DNA of 64,000 nucleotides from Ichthyophthirius multifiliis. Lineage: Eukaryota > Ciliophora > Oligohymenophorea > Hymenostomatida. Positions 45,766 through 58,859 of this stretch are shown piece after piece. The DNA lies in NCBI RefSeq assembly GCF_000220395.1, contig NW_004086274.1:1-64000 (forward strand), in the 5' to 3' direction. Both the position numbers and the translations under genes were made by a program. The notes beneath the pieces are model-generated. The model was not told the DNA's origin. It saw only the letters and a program-made list of their open reading frames with translations, and did no database searches. Position 1 is the first letter of the stretch, and every line of letters starts with the position of its first letter.

Positions 45766-46001
45766 TATATTTAATTTTATATTAATTTAGAAAAATAATG
45801 GAATTAATGAATATTATAATATATAAAAAAATATTATTTTTATGAATCATTTAATAAATGAATTATTATTTTTTTTAAATATAAAAAAAAATATCTTTAA
45901 TAATTATAACAAAATAAAAGTAATTTAAATAGAAAAAATAAAAATATATACAGTGATTTTATTTATACGAAAAAAATAAATAAAATTAATATATATATAA
46001 T

Positions 46002-46040
<39 letters not shown>

Positions 46041-46081
46041 TTATATATATATTTATAAAAAAAATTAATATAAATATCTAA
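45766..46081. other. AT-rich convergent spacer
   Basis: TA repeats at about 46005-46050. No gene. Confidence 0.6.
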
Positions 46082-46528
46082 TCATCTATTACCCTAATAA
46101 CTAATTAAATTATATTTTTAATCAATTATTTCATAAATACTTTCATATATTAATTTGTTTGCATAATTTTCAAATTCATTATTTTTTTATATTATATTTT
46201 AAGATTTTAAGTATTCAGGTAATTCATCTATTAACTAATTAAAATTTAAATCCAATTTATACACATTAAAATAGATTTTTTCTAATAAAATAACTAAGTC
46301 TTTTTATTTTAAATACAATTGTTCGTCAGGCTGTTATTATTATTAGTCTTATTCGCTCATAAATTAATATTAGTTTTCTATTGCTAGCTCGTTCTTTATT
46401 TCCCTTTCTTCCATTTCATTACAATCTTCGGTTAAAATAAATACTTATTTCATTCTTTCTAATATTTCGAATATTTATTATTTGTTTTAAACTATTATGC
46501 TTTTATAATCCTATTATGTATCTTCCAT
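46082..46528 (-). CDS. Small acidic helical protein, hypothetical
   Basis: Single exon, ATG 46528 to TGA 46082-46084, 148 aa. The sequence (for example QIFEILERMKQVFILTEDCN, KQKDLVILLEKIYFNVYKLD, QLIDELPEYLKSQ) is mostly amphipathic helix with a Gln run in the middle. It resembles small subunits of transcription or cytoskeletal complexes in general character, but no specific family can be named. The lack of TGA and the balanced composition make it a likely real gene. Confidence 0.6.
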
Positions 46529-47046
46529 ATTTTTTTTATTTTTTATTTTTTTTTAATTTAGTAAAAAATACTAAATTATATTTTTATTTAGAAATCATAT
46601 AAGTATAATATAAAATTCGATATAAATAATATTATTTTATAAATAATAAATATAAAATTTTACTAATTATATAAATATTAAAATAAAAACTTTTTTTTTA
46701 AAAAAAAAAAATATTTAATATATTCAATATTAATTTAATTTCTATTATTTATATTTTAACTATTGAATAGATATAAATCAGATATTTTTTGTTTTTTTTT
46801 TATAAGAAGAAATTTTTAAAAATTACGTTATTTTATAAGAAAATCATTTGATTTAGACCCTGTAAGAAAGACTTCAACACATTAAGATATTTTATTTTAA
46901 TATTTTTTCAAAATAAAAAATTTTATAATTTTTATAAATGCAAAAAAATAATAATTATTCTTATTTTTTATAATCTATAATTTATTAGGTAAAAATAAAA
47001 AAATTAAAATATGCATATATATAAATACAATAAAAAATTAATATAT
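46529..47046. other. AT-rich intergenic
   Basis: Spacer upstream of the small hypothetical gene. Poly-T/A runs only, no ORF supported. Confidence 0.55.
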
Positions 47047-49781
47047 TCAATAACAATATAGATTCAAAAATTAATCTTCTTACCAAAGACCTTAATAAAT
47101 TTTATTATTAATACTCTAATATACACCTTTCCCATTCATTTTATCATTTTTCCAATTTCCTTTGTATCTTTAACCAGTAGCCCATATATATTCACCATTA
47201 CTATATTTTTAATCTTTAAGCCAATTACCTTTATACACATCTCCGTTTCTAAATTATATATATATAAATAAATAAATATAAATAAAAATAAAAATAAAAA
47301 CATATATATATATATAAATGTATACATATATATAATTATATATATTTATATATTTAATATTATATATAAGTATATATTATATTTATTATTTTATATATAT
47401 TATTAAATATTTATATATATACTCATAAGTCATTTTTCCTATTCCTTTCATATATCCAAAAACAAATTAGCCTTAATATACATTTCCGTTTTTTAAAGTA
47501 AGTGTACCATATCCGTGTTTTTTATCATTTTTCCATTCACCATTATATATATCTCCATTTCTATTTATATTATTTTTTACATATATAATTATATACAAAA
47601 TTACTTATAATTATATATTCCTTTCCCATGTCTTTTATTATTTTTAATTTATCCTTCATATATTTCTCCTGTGTTATATTAATACCTACCATAACCTTCA
47701 GGTTAATCATTTATAAAATTTCCTTAATATGTTGATTAATCTTCTTAATACATATATATCCCTTATTCATTTTTAATTCCTCTAATATAATTACCTTCAT
47801 AAATATCACCATTATAATAAATCATTTTCCCATTTCCATTTGGGAAATCATTTTTCCATTCTCCATAAAAAATCGATTTATTTAAAAATATTATTTATCC
47901 ATTTCCTTCTTTTTTTCCATAAGCCCAATTTCCATTAAATCTATATAAAAATAATAATACTATATTATATATATATTTACATATCTCCATTTTTGAAATA
48001 ATATGAACCTTAACCATGCCTTACTCCATCTTTAAAATTTCCCATATATCTTTCTCCAAAACTAGTAAAATAAAATACTCCATTGCCTTCCTTTAAATCA
48101 TTCATCCATTAACCTTCATATTAATTTCCATTTGCGTAAAAATAAGTTCCTTTTCCGTTTTTTTATCCGAATTATAATTATCCTTCGTACCTTTCTCCAC
48201 TAGAGAACAAATAAATACCATATCCATGAAAAAGATTGTTTTTCCAATCTCCAGCATATACTTCTTCGTATTAATTATTGCCATTTTTTTTCTTATAATA
48301 ATAAATCCCTTTTCCCTACCTAATACAATTTTCGTCTAATTCACCTTAGTAAATAGAATTATCAAGGTATTCTTTTCTTTATATATTGGGTTTTAATTAA
48401 CTTTAATCGTCATATAAAATATCTTCTTCTAACTTTTTTATATAGTTTAGGAAAAAATCGGAAGTATAAACATTCTATGTAAGGGACATTTTACTCATTC
48501 TGGTATCAAAAGTGGAATAATGTGGGTACATATTATCTTTTTGTTTATATATTTATATAGGAGAGGAAGAGTATTTATTATTAGTAGAGAAATTTTTAGA
48601 AAATTAAGGTTTTTTTGAAGGTGTAGAGTACTTATTTGTACTATATTATAATTATATATTAGCATTATTATTATTTTGAGTATTTTATAATAATGAAAAT
48701 TGATTTTATTATTTTTTTTTAGAAAATAAATTATTGCGGATTTATTTAGTTCTTTATCTTAAAGAAAATCTTTATAAATTTTCTATATTTAATTGCATTT
48801 TTTGAGGTAAATTTAAGTCTTTTTATTATAAAATACCTTATTTTAATAATTTTTTGATATAGCTTCCTCCTGCTTTAAATATTTGCAAGTTTTTACTTTT
48901 ATTTAAAATAAATGAAAATGAAGGTCTTAAATTCGCTTAAAAATTGATCATTTTTTATATTAAATCATCAAATTCTTTACTATACCCTATATTATATTTA
49001 TTTTCGATTAAATTTTACTCTAAATTAATTTCTTAAGTAAATATTTAATCGATTAGTGTATTTTGGAAATATATATTGGATTTATATTAGGTTAAAAACA
49101 ATACTAAAAGTCCAAATGAATATATATCGCCTTTTTATATTTATTAATTGCCTTTTTCTTCGTTATTTTTTATTTCTGGTGATATAAAAAGACTATATAT
49201 ATTAAATAATATATATATATTTATTATTTTATTATACTTTTTAAAATTATTTTATTATGTAAATTATGTATATATAAGCTTAAATTCAGGCTCGTTTTTC
49301 GTATTTAAAAAGCAAGCTATATTTTCAAATCCTAGATTTCCGTGCGGTGTACCTAAAATTTCCATATGATATAACGCTTAAGATATTTATTAAAAAATTT
49401 TAAAATAAGTATTTCCAGGTCATTTTCTTTAGCCAAATTTGTCCATATTTCTTCTAAATAATACTCAGGGTATTCAAATAGTAAATAAAATACACTCTTT
49501 TCATCGTCAATATAAGATGGAAGTTCTGTAAAACCAATAAATTAAAGAAAGTAAGGGTTTTTATTCAATTTTAGATTTATTTGTTAAATTTAGACAAGTA
49601 GTTGTTCTTTTTGTTACATATCTTAGATTTCAAGTTGCTTTATAATTATTTTCTTATTCGTTAGGAGGTTTTTGTATATTTAATATTCACCTCCGAATGC
49701 AAGGTTAGTTGAGTTTTCAATGAATGTATAGTTTTTTTTAAATTCTGCTTGAAAATGTATTCTGTATTTCTATAATTCCAT
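47047..49781 (-). CDS. Pseudokinase-MORN repeat fusion protein
   Basis: Read on the minus strand from ATG 49781 (MELQKYRIHFQAEF) to TGA 47047-47049, with introns near 49187-49235, 47940-47985, 47560-47610 and 47245-47425. The N-terminal ~300 residues have a protein-kinase outline: LAFGGEYQIYKN (degenerate glycine loop), KIIIKQLE (lysine strand), TPHGNLGFEN where HRDLKPEN is expected, LFISPEI (APE position) and KGDIYSFGLL. The catalytic-loop Asp is replaced and no DFG is seen, so it is probably catalytically dead. A Ser-rich linker (NNKYSSSPIQ) leads to roughly ten MORN repeats (such as YEGQWMNDLKEGNGVF, YMGNFKDGVRHGQGSY). MORN repeats bind membranes or act as cortex/axoneme scaffolds. The fusion suggests a docking protein at the ciliate cortex or cilium (inference). 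Confidence 0.75.
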
Positions 49782-50030
49782 TTTATTTATACTTCGTTAA
49801 ATCTATTTTTTTTTTTTTTTACGTTATAAAATTAAAAAAATATAAAATAATTTTACAGTTTAAAAATATTATAAAATTTTTAATAAAAAAATAATTTGTT
49901 GAATTTTTAAGCTAATATATTAATTTTATAAAAAAATGTTAATTTTAATAATTGATTAAAAATAAATTATATCAATATTATTTTATTAAAAATAAATATA
50001 TATATATATGTATATATATTTATATATATT

Positions 50031-52513
50031 TCATTTATATATAATATTTATTAATCTTTCATTTTTTATAATACTATCTTAATTTTAATTATTTTATTTT
50101 TTTTCTATTATTTAATCAATTAAACAAATTTAAATTTCAAAATATTAATCTTTTTCGTATTTATTATAAAGACAATAATTTTTGAATTTTTTGAAAGACT
50201 TTTTTAAAATTTCTTGATTTTTTTTATTCATAAATTATTTAAAGATTAATTAAGAATGTGTTATTTTTTTCCAATATAAGATTATTTTTTTCTAGTATTT
50301 TTTTTTCAAAAACTAATTTATTTTTTTCTTTTTTGACGTTATTTTTTCCAAAGTATTTTTCTTAAATCTTTTGAACATTTATTCAACAAAATAAATATCT
50401 ATTTATTAATTTATCTTCAATTCAATTAAATAATCTTTCCAACTCTTAAAAACACGCACTAATTTTAAAGCTTCCATATTTGATCGAACTGCCAAAACCC
50501 ATTTTTTATGTATATTACATATTTATTTTAATGCTGAAAATCCTTTTTTTAATATTTCTATTTTTTTAAATGCTTAATTTTCATATAATCTTAATTCATT
50601 TTAGTATTTTACTTTATTATATTAAATATTAAATTTTAAAATATTTAAGATAAATATTTTTAGTCTTTTTTCATTTTTTTCATTAAATTATTTCATTTTA
50701 AAAGCTTTTTCGATTATTATAGAAGTTTATTTTATGTAATTTTTTATATTTAGGCTTATGTATTTAAAAATAAGTTTTTTTAAACGAATTTAGTATATTT
50801 CTTATGTAATGTTTCTTTATTTTATTTCCTATTCAAAATTGTTATATTAAGAAGTAGTCGTTAGTACAATCTTTTGGTTATTTTCCTCAAAAATATTTTT
50901 ATTTTTATTGTTATTTTAGTATTAATATAATTTTGATAATGTTAATATTTATTATGTTTTAATTTCATTAAAATTTTATGCTTCATATTTTTCTAAACTA
51001 TTCTGATATTTACATATACTTTCGTTTGTATTATTTTTTTCTTATTAAGTATTATTATTTTCCTTAAATTAATTAATATTTGTATTTATTTAGTTTTAAA
51101 TATTTCCTTTATTTTCATAAAAAAGACTATTTTTTTATTATTCAGTATTTAGAATATTCGAAATTTAATATTTACTTTAAAAAATATTCTATTAGTATTA
51201 ACTTTCGCTCATTTTTTCAGGAAATTCTTCGTTTCTAAAAATTTAGCTTTATAAGTTTTTACTGTCAATGAATTTTTGACTTTATACGAATTCTTTGGCA
51301 ATTAATATCTCTTATTATTATTTTTAATAATTTTTATGTATTGAAAATATTTCTAATGTTTCATTTTATTCATATTATTATGTTTGTTCACAAGATAATA
51401 TTTCTTACTATTCTTAATTATTTTAATATTATTTATTATTTAATTAAGTATTTATTTAATGTTCGTATTCTAGTATATTTTAATATTCTTTTTATTATTT
51501 ATTATTTTAATAATCTTCTTTTTATTAATTATTTTAATAATCTTTTTCTTATATATAATAATCTTCTTTTATTTATATAATGTTTTATTAATCTTCTTTT
51601 TAATATATATTACTTTAATAATTTTATTATTCTTATATATTTTTTTAATTTTCTTCTTCTTTTTAATATTGTTAATATCTTTCTTCTCTATATTTTTATG
51701 TTTGTTATAAACTTTATCCTTATTTATAATCTTCTAATAGATCTAAAATAAAATCTTCTTCTTCTTCTTTTTTTTATATTAAAAAATATTAGAAAATTCA
51801 TAATTTTCTTATTATTAATTCTCATTTATATAATTTTCATTTTTTTATATTAAATTTTATTCTTAATTTGTTTTCCTATTTGAATCATTTTCTTATGGAG
51901 TATATAATAAATTATCATTAATTTCTTCGCTTTATTTCTAAATCTTATTAGGTGTAAAATTATCTTATTAATATACTTAAAAATGTTCTTTTTAAACATT
52001 ATCATTTTCTTAAGAAGAATATTCGGAAGAAGAAGAAATAGAACAATTTTAAATTTTAGAATTTGGCGAGTAATTTTTTTTATGAAAATTTAAAAATTAT
52101 AAATGCTTATTTCTTATAACTTCGAATTTATTTATTTTTTAAAAAACTTATTATTATTAAATAAAAGGAGGTTCTTCTTCTGAGATTTTAGGAAGATTAC
52201 TTTTATTTTATAATTAACATTAATTATTATTAATATTTATAAAAGATTATTTAAATACACTGCTATTATTATTTACAAATCCAATTTAATTTTAAAAAGA
52301 AAATTCCTCAATTTATTAAATTTAATTAAAATTGTTTTATTGATAATCAATTTCTTCTTTTATTATTTTAGAATCATTAATATCTTAAATACAATTATAG
52401 TTTTATTGAAAATTTAAATTATTGTATTTTTAATTAAATGTAGCAAAGTCGAACAGAGAATTTTCTTATTAAATTTCTTCTTATTTTTATAAATATTCAA
52501 AATTTTCTTCCAT
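50031..52513 (-). CDS. Sfi1-like centrin-binding repeat protein
   Basis: Begins at ATG 52513 (MEENFEYLQKQEEIQQ) and ends at TGA 50031-50033. The first ~450 residues are Gln/Asn/Glu/Ser-rich, with a repeated KEDYQNN-type unit near 51480-51620. The C-terminal ~250 residues carry spaced aromatic repeats of Sfi1 type: FKSWKDYLIELK, FKRFKKNTLEKI, ILYWKKITHSQL and FKKFKNYCLYNK. Each is a helix with the F/L..W.... spacing that binds centrin. Sfi1 proteins form filaments at spindle poles, basal bodies and the ciliate infraciliary lattice. The frame needs a one-base correction at the A8 run (51766-51773); no GT..AG intron can bridge it because a TGA closes the downstream frame just upstream. Confidence 0.62.
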
Positions 52514-52634
52514 TAATTATTATTTATTTTATTTATAATTAAATTAATTTAAAATATAATTTTTTTTAAAAAAATAAAATAAAAAAATACAAAAACAAAT
52601 TATATATAATCATAAAAAAAAATTATTAAAAAAT

Positions 52635-53250
52635 TCAAAATAAATCTAAACATTATTCAGCTGTTATTCTTTCTTTGTAATTTACAACGAAAATTTTTTA
52701 TAAAATTTATACTGATTTATAACTTATGAAATCAGGTATTTTATAAATTCCATTTATAATTTTATTAAAAAGTCCATTTTCAGTTTAGCTTTTAAATGGA
52801 AATTCTCCTGTCAACATTACATAAAATACTACTCCACAAGCCCAAATATCAGCAGGTTATCCCATATATCCTTTTTTTGCTATTATTTCAGGTGCCATAT
52901 AACTTGGAGTCCCACAAAAAATTTTAAGTTTTTGATTTGTAATAATTGAAAATCCAAAATCAATTACTTTTACATTATTTTGATTATTTATTAATATATT
53001 TTCTAATTTTATATCTCGATGCAAAATATTCTTACTATGTAAATAAGAAACGGCTTATAATATTTATTTGAATATACCTAACAAAAATAAAAAGTATAAA
53101 TATTTATGTAAAAAATAAAAAAATAACATAAAGATAATGTTTCATTTATTTTTTATTTTCTATTTTATTTAAAAAACTTTATAAAGATTATTTTCCTATA
53201 TATTCCATAACTACACAAGTCTAAATAATATATAAATAAATATATATATG

Positions 53251-53281
<31 letters not shown>

Positions 53282-54187
53282 TATATATATATTGTTTACT
53301 TATTATCTAGTTTCAAATGTTTAAAGCATTTATATTATATTAGGATGCTATATTTATTATAATATATTTATTTCTCTTTCTACGTTTTTCTTTTTCATAG
53401 GATTACATAGATGAAATTTATCATATATTTTTATAGCAACCTAATTTCCTGTTTTTAATTCTTTTGCTAATTTTACTTTTGCATATGAACCTTTTCCTTT
53501 TTTTTTTTTATTTTATTTTATTTTATTTTATTTTATTTTATAACAAAAAAATATATATTAACCTATTTAATTTAAAATCTAATACGCATTTAAAAAGTCT
53601 AATTCTTTCTCTATTTTATCAAATGTATATGTATTCTAATTTTTTAAAAATATCTTTTTTTATTGATTTTATTTTATTCTAAATAAAGTTTTGAGATTTT
53701 TTTCTTCTTTTTAATTTTTTTATTCTTATTATTCCCTATCTTCTTTTTATTCATTTTATTCTTTTAATTTATTTTCATTTTATGTTTATTATAAATCATA
53801 TAAACGATCTAATTTTATATTATTTTAGAATCGATTCTATATATTCATATCCTTTTAACATAAATTCGGTTTAGACATTTATTTAGGAACTATATCTGTT
53901 ATAATTTTAATAGGCTCTTTTATATGTTAATTATTTTCTTTATTTCTTTCTATTTTTATATTTGCTTGGCTTTTAATAAACTTTTTTATGACTTAATTTA
54001 GATTTTTTTTAAATAAAACTTTAGTGGATGGTCTTTATAATATTTCAGGTAATTTATTAAAACTGTCTTTGTATTTTTTTTATTTATTTATATATATATA
54101 TATACATATACAATATTTTTATTGAATACTAATTTAATTCTTTAATATTGAATCAAATATAGTTTCTTTCTTAATTTATTACAACAT
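52635..54187 (-). CDS. Ser/Thr protein kinase, SNF1/MARK-like group
   Basis: Five exons from ATG 54187 to TGA 52635-52637; introns 54067-54129, 53497-53562, 53221-53299 and 53078-53127. An N-terminal ~185-residue polar region precedes a complete kinase domain: YQILNQIGKGSYAKVKLA (glycine loop), QVAIKIYD (VAIK), NVEREINILQQIQHPNII (alpha-C Glu), ILHRDIKLENILI (catalytic loop), VIDFGFS (DFG), FCGTPSYMAPEI (activation segment and APE), ADIWACGVVFYVMLTGEFPF, and ERITAEQ. All catalytic residues are intact. It resembles CAMK-group SNF1/MARK-type kinases. The protein ends right after the kinase domain. One A seems to be missing in the T6/A6 run at 53149-53154, because the alpha-D/alpha-E segment needs it to keep frame. 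Confidence 0.88.
53232..53293. repeat. TA-rich tract inside a kinase intron
   Basis: Long TA/ATAT tract within intron 53221-53299 of the kinase gene. Confidence 0.85.
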
Positions 54188-54529
54188 ATTTACTAATTTA
54201 AAAAAAAATATATCGGAAGTATTTTATTTTAATATTAATTTTAAATAATTGATATTTATTTAAATTATTAATAATTTAAATACGATTTTTGTTTTATTTA
54301 GTAATAATAAATAAAATTAATAAATTTTTTTTTTAATTAAATTTTTTATATTAATATTCTTTATTTTTATTTAATATCATCATACATAAAAATTTCTTTG
54401 TATTTTTTTATTTTATTTATAAAAATTTTAGAATATAATAAATATTTTTTTTATAAATGTAAAAGTTAAGAATGCTTATAGATAAATTGAAGAATATTTT
54501 TTGATAAAGAATTATTCTTTCATTAATTA

Positions 54530-54565
<36 letters not shown>

Positions 54566-56261
54566 AATGAAAATAAAATAAAATTGTAATTTATATATTA
54601 TAAAAATAAATAATTAAATATTTTATTTAAATAAATATAATAAATATTAATTTTTATTTATTTATAAAATTAATTTAAATATATATCTTTATATTTAATA
54701 GTTTTTTTTAGTATAATTTGATAATAAATTTATTCAATTTTCTTAACCTAATTTTTAAATTTAAATTTCGAGTATTGTTTTATTCACTTTAAATTTTATT
54801 TTAAAGGATTTTTTGTTTTTATAAAAAAATAAATTTAAAAATTGAATAGAAAAATACAAAATAATAATAAATTGATATAATAATATTTATATAATTTTTA
54901 AAACATTTATTAAATAAAATTATTTTAAATAATTTAAATTTAATATTCTTATAAGAAAATATATATATATGAGAAAAAACAAAATTACTTTTAAAAATTT
55001 AATTTAATATATTTTTTTACTTTTAATTTTAAATATATATAATAAATAGATATAAAAAAAAAATTAAGATATTTTTAAATAATTATGATTGATTATATTT
55101 TTAAAATAATAGTTTTTTTTTTTTTTTTTAATTATTTATATTAAATATACAAATATTTATATATTTTTTTAAATATTTTCTTTTATAACTCAAAAAAAAT
55201 CACAAAAATATAACTTATACAATATCTCAATTTTTTTTTATTATTTTAGTAGATAGAAATTTAATATATTGTTAGTGATATGCATTGATTTTAAACTAAT
55301 TACGTATAAAAAAATATATAAATAAATATATAAATTTAAGATTAAAATATATTCTTAAAAAGTTATTTTTTTGAAAAGTAAGAGCCATCATATTTTATTA
55401 GATTGTATATATTCTTGCTTAATATATTTTTTTTTTATTTATTTCGTTTATATAAATAATAAATTCTTTTATACTTTTAAAAAAATATTTGGCGTAATTA
55501 AAGATATAGAAAATTAGAAAATAGAAAAAATTAATTAATATAAAAAATATTATTTATTATTTAGAAATATTAGATATTAGAAATTATTAAGCATATTTTA
55601 TATTAATTTTTATATATTTAAAATTAAAATAGAAAAAATAAATTACTCTATTCATGATATATTTTTTATGCTTACATTTATTTTTAAAAAAAATATATAT
55701 TTGATGTTTTTAGTCTTTAAAATACATATTTTTATGTAAATTTATATTTTAATGTAAAAAATTCTATAATTTTTTTTAAAAAAATAAATTATATATAAAA
55801 ATTAATTTTTTAAATAAATATGAAGGATGGATAAATATACAAATAACTAAAATTAATTATTTTTAAAAATTAAAATGTATTTTTATATTTTTAGATTACA
55901 TATTAAAATTTAAAAAAAATACAAAATTAGAAATTTAAATATTAAAAATATATATATCTTTATATATTATAAATTTTTGTTTGTTTACAGACTATTTAAA
56001 TATTTTTTTTAAAAAAAAATAGCTAAATAAATAATAATTCCATATGAAATTTATTACTAAATTTTTAAATTTCATTTAGTATTTATTTTATTTTTAAAAA
56101 AGTCCCTCCAATAATAAGATAGTTTTTATATTTTTCAGCTTTTTTTTTTTACTATTAATTAATTTAATTTATTATTTAAATATAAACATATATACAAAAA
56201 TCAATAAAATATATTTATAAATTTAAAAAAAAAAAAAGTAAAAAATATATAATAATGTAAA
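54188..56261. other. AT-rich intergenic
   Basis: Two kb upstream of the kinase with no supportable gene on either strand. It contains (TA)n near 54530-54562 and many A/T homopolymers. Confidence 0.5.
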
Positions 56262-56441
56262 ATGGATTAAGATTTGAACTAAATAAGATATTCTAGCCCT
56301 ATAATTAAAAGAAATAGTTAAAATTTTCATTTATTTTAATAAGTACCTCATAAAAAATCAATTTACAGAAAAAGTGCACCTAATATTAAAAAATACTACT
56401 GTAATAAGTAAAAATTTGAAATAAATGAATTTTCTTTATGA
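56262..56441 (+). CDS. Possible small ORF, 59 aa
   Basis: ATG 56262 to TGA 56439-56441. The peptide (MDQDLNQIRYSSPIIKRNSQ and onward, with VPHKKSIYRKSAPNIKKYYC) is polar and basic and has a more protein-like mix than the surroundings. There is no homology I can name and no intron. It could be a first exon of a larger gene or chance. Confidence 0.35.
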
Positions 56442-56688
56442 AAAATGTTTAAAATAAATAAAGGATTAGCCTTATTTTTTTTTGTAAATAAATAAATATA
56501 ATATAAAAAATATCTTAAAAATAATTAAAAAAGACAAATATATATTAAAAAAAAAATTTTCAAAAAATATTATATATATTTTTGTATTAAATTTATTTTT
56601 TTGTATTTTTTTGTTAAAAAATTATATCTCATTTTTTATATTTTTTATATTTAATATAATTATTATAAGCTATCTAATTCATTTCTAT

Positions 56689-57558
56689 TTTTAATACAAT
56701 TTATTTTTGATTAGATTATTCTTCTATTTTCTTAACAAAAATATTAGATCTAAATTTATTATTTTTAAAATTTTTAAGTTTATTAATTAAAAAAAAATTA
56801 TATTATTTATAGTAAATATATACTTTTATTCTTGACAAATTTGAAATGATTCGTTTAAATATAAATTAACTTTTTTAAAATTTTTATTGGTATTAAAAAT
56901 TTCATTTTTTTAAAAACTTTAGTTATTTAAGTGATTTTTATAATTAGAATATACATCATAAATTCTAAATATTTATAAAGAAAAATATATAAATATATAT
57001 ATATATAATTTATATATATTTATATATAATTATATATTTTATTTATATTTTGCATATTATCTTTTTTATTTATTAAAATAATATTTAACAGAATAAATTA
57101 TATAATATTTATTTATAACTAACATCTAATAAAAATTAATTAATTATTTAACTTTATTTCTTTTGTTTTGCTTTATATTTTTTATATAATAATATTAATT
57201 TTTATTAAATGGAGAAATCAATTATTTTAATTCCATTTTTAATTTTTAAAATTAAGTAATTTTAATGTCTAGATAATTTTCATTAATAAAATTATTTAAC
57301 TATTTTATTCTTATTATAATCTTTTTTTTAATAATTTTTTTATTTTTTATAATTATTTATAATACTTAATTTTATAAAATATTTATTTTTCTTTTATTTT
57401 TTATTTTCATTAATATCTATTTATTAAATTAACTCTTTATTTTATTTATGAATAATTTCTTATTTATTTTTTTATATTACCTTTATATTCTTTTTTATAT
57501 TTTCAGTTTCTTATATTATTTAAGGAAGCATTTATAATTATAATTTAATGAAATTCAT
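56689..57558 (-). CDS. Probable coiled-coil/helical protein, structure unclear
   Basis: ATG 57558 opens MNFIKLQLQMLPQIIQETEN followed by a Lys/Gln/Asn-rich helix (KQEIIHKQNKELIQQIDINE). A second protein-like stretch (YSNYKNHLNNQSFQKNEIFN, LNESFQICQEQKYIFTINN) precedes TGA 56689-56691. AT-rich introns appear to lie near 57240-57290 and 56965-57050, but I could not join all exons in one certain frame. It may be one gene or two. Confidence 0.33.
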
Positions 57559-57660
57559 TTTTATATAATTTCTCTACTTTTTTTAAAAAAATAAAATAAA
57601 ATAAATTTTAAATTATATAAAATATTATTTTTTATTAATAGAATATAAATATAATAAAAT

Positions 57661-58804
57661 ATGAATAATACTGAAATAATATTAAATAAAGATAAATAAT
57701 TGTTAAATATTGACTTTAAAAGTGAAATAATATATAATAATGAACTATAATCTAACTCTAATTTACGTAAAACTTACAATATGAGAAAAAGAAGAAAACC
57801 TTTATAACTATAATAATCTAGTATTCAGCAAACTTTCAATTAAGAATATGGTACAAATACAGTAGAATATGACATTATAATAGAAGAATGTCAACATGCC
57901 TTAAATTTAGAAGATAAAATTTGGACTGATAAATCTTTTCCAGCTAGAAGAGAATCATTATGTAAAGAATTCAATAAACTATCAAATAATGTATAAAACT
58001 CATGGAGATAAATTACTTGGAAAAGACCTTCAGAATTCTTGAATTCTGAAAATATAAAACTTTTTGATGTTATAGAGCCTGATGATATAAAATAAGGATT
58101 ATTAGGAGGTTTATATATAAATATATATATATAATTTAATATTTTATATATTTATATTTTTATTTTATTAAATAATTATTTAAATATATTTTTTGATAGA
58201 CTGTTATTTATTATGTGCTTTAAGTGCTTTAGCTGAATAATAAGAATTAGTTGAAAGACTTTTTCATGTTAAAGTAAAATCAGATTATGGTATATATAGT
58301 ATATGGTTAAATATTGATGGAGAATGGAAAAATATTAATATAGATGATTAAATACCATATAAAGGAAGAGTATATTTTATATATTTTTCTATAAAATAAA
58401 TATTATATATATAAAGCAACCAGCTTTTAGTAGAGGATAAGGAGATGAAATATGGGTTTTATTATTAGAAAAGGCTTATGCTAAAGCTTATGGGAGTTAC
58501 TATGTTATAGAAGGTGGAAACCCAGCATAGGCATTAAGGGATTTAACAGGGGCACCTTATGAAAATGTAGATAATATATCACATGAGGAATTTTGGAAGT
58601 ATTTAGAAGAAAATGATAATGAAAAAAATGTATTAACTTGCTATACAAAGTAAACGGAAAAAAGAGAAGAAGAAAATTAATTAGGTCTACTTTCAGGACA
58701 TGCATATTCTATATTAGATCATAAAAATGTAATTGATAGTAATGGTGAAGAAGGAAAAATTGTTAAAATAAGAAATCCTTGGGGGTAAAATAATTATATA
58801 TTTT

Positions 58805-58859
<55 letters not shown>

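Noticed and set aside
51341-51580. 79-aa hydrophobic plus-strand frame
   Set aside because: Antisense to the KEDYQNN repeat region of the Sfi1-like gene.
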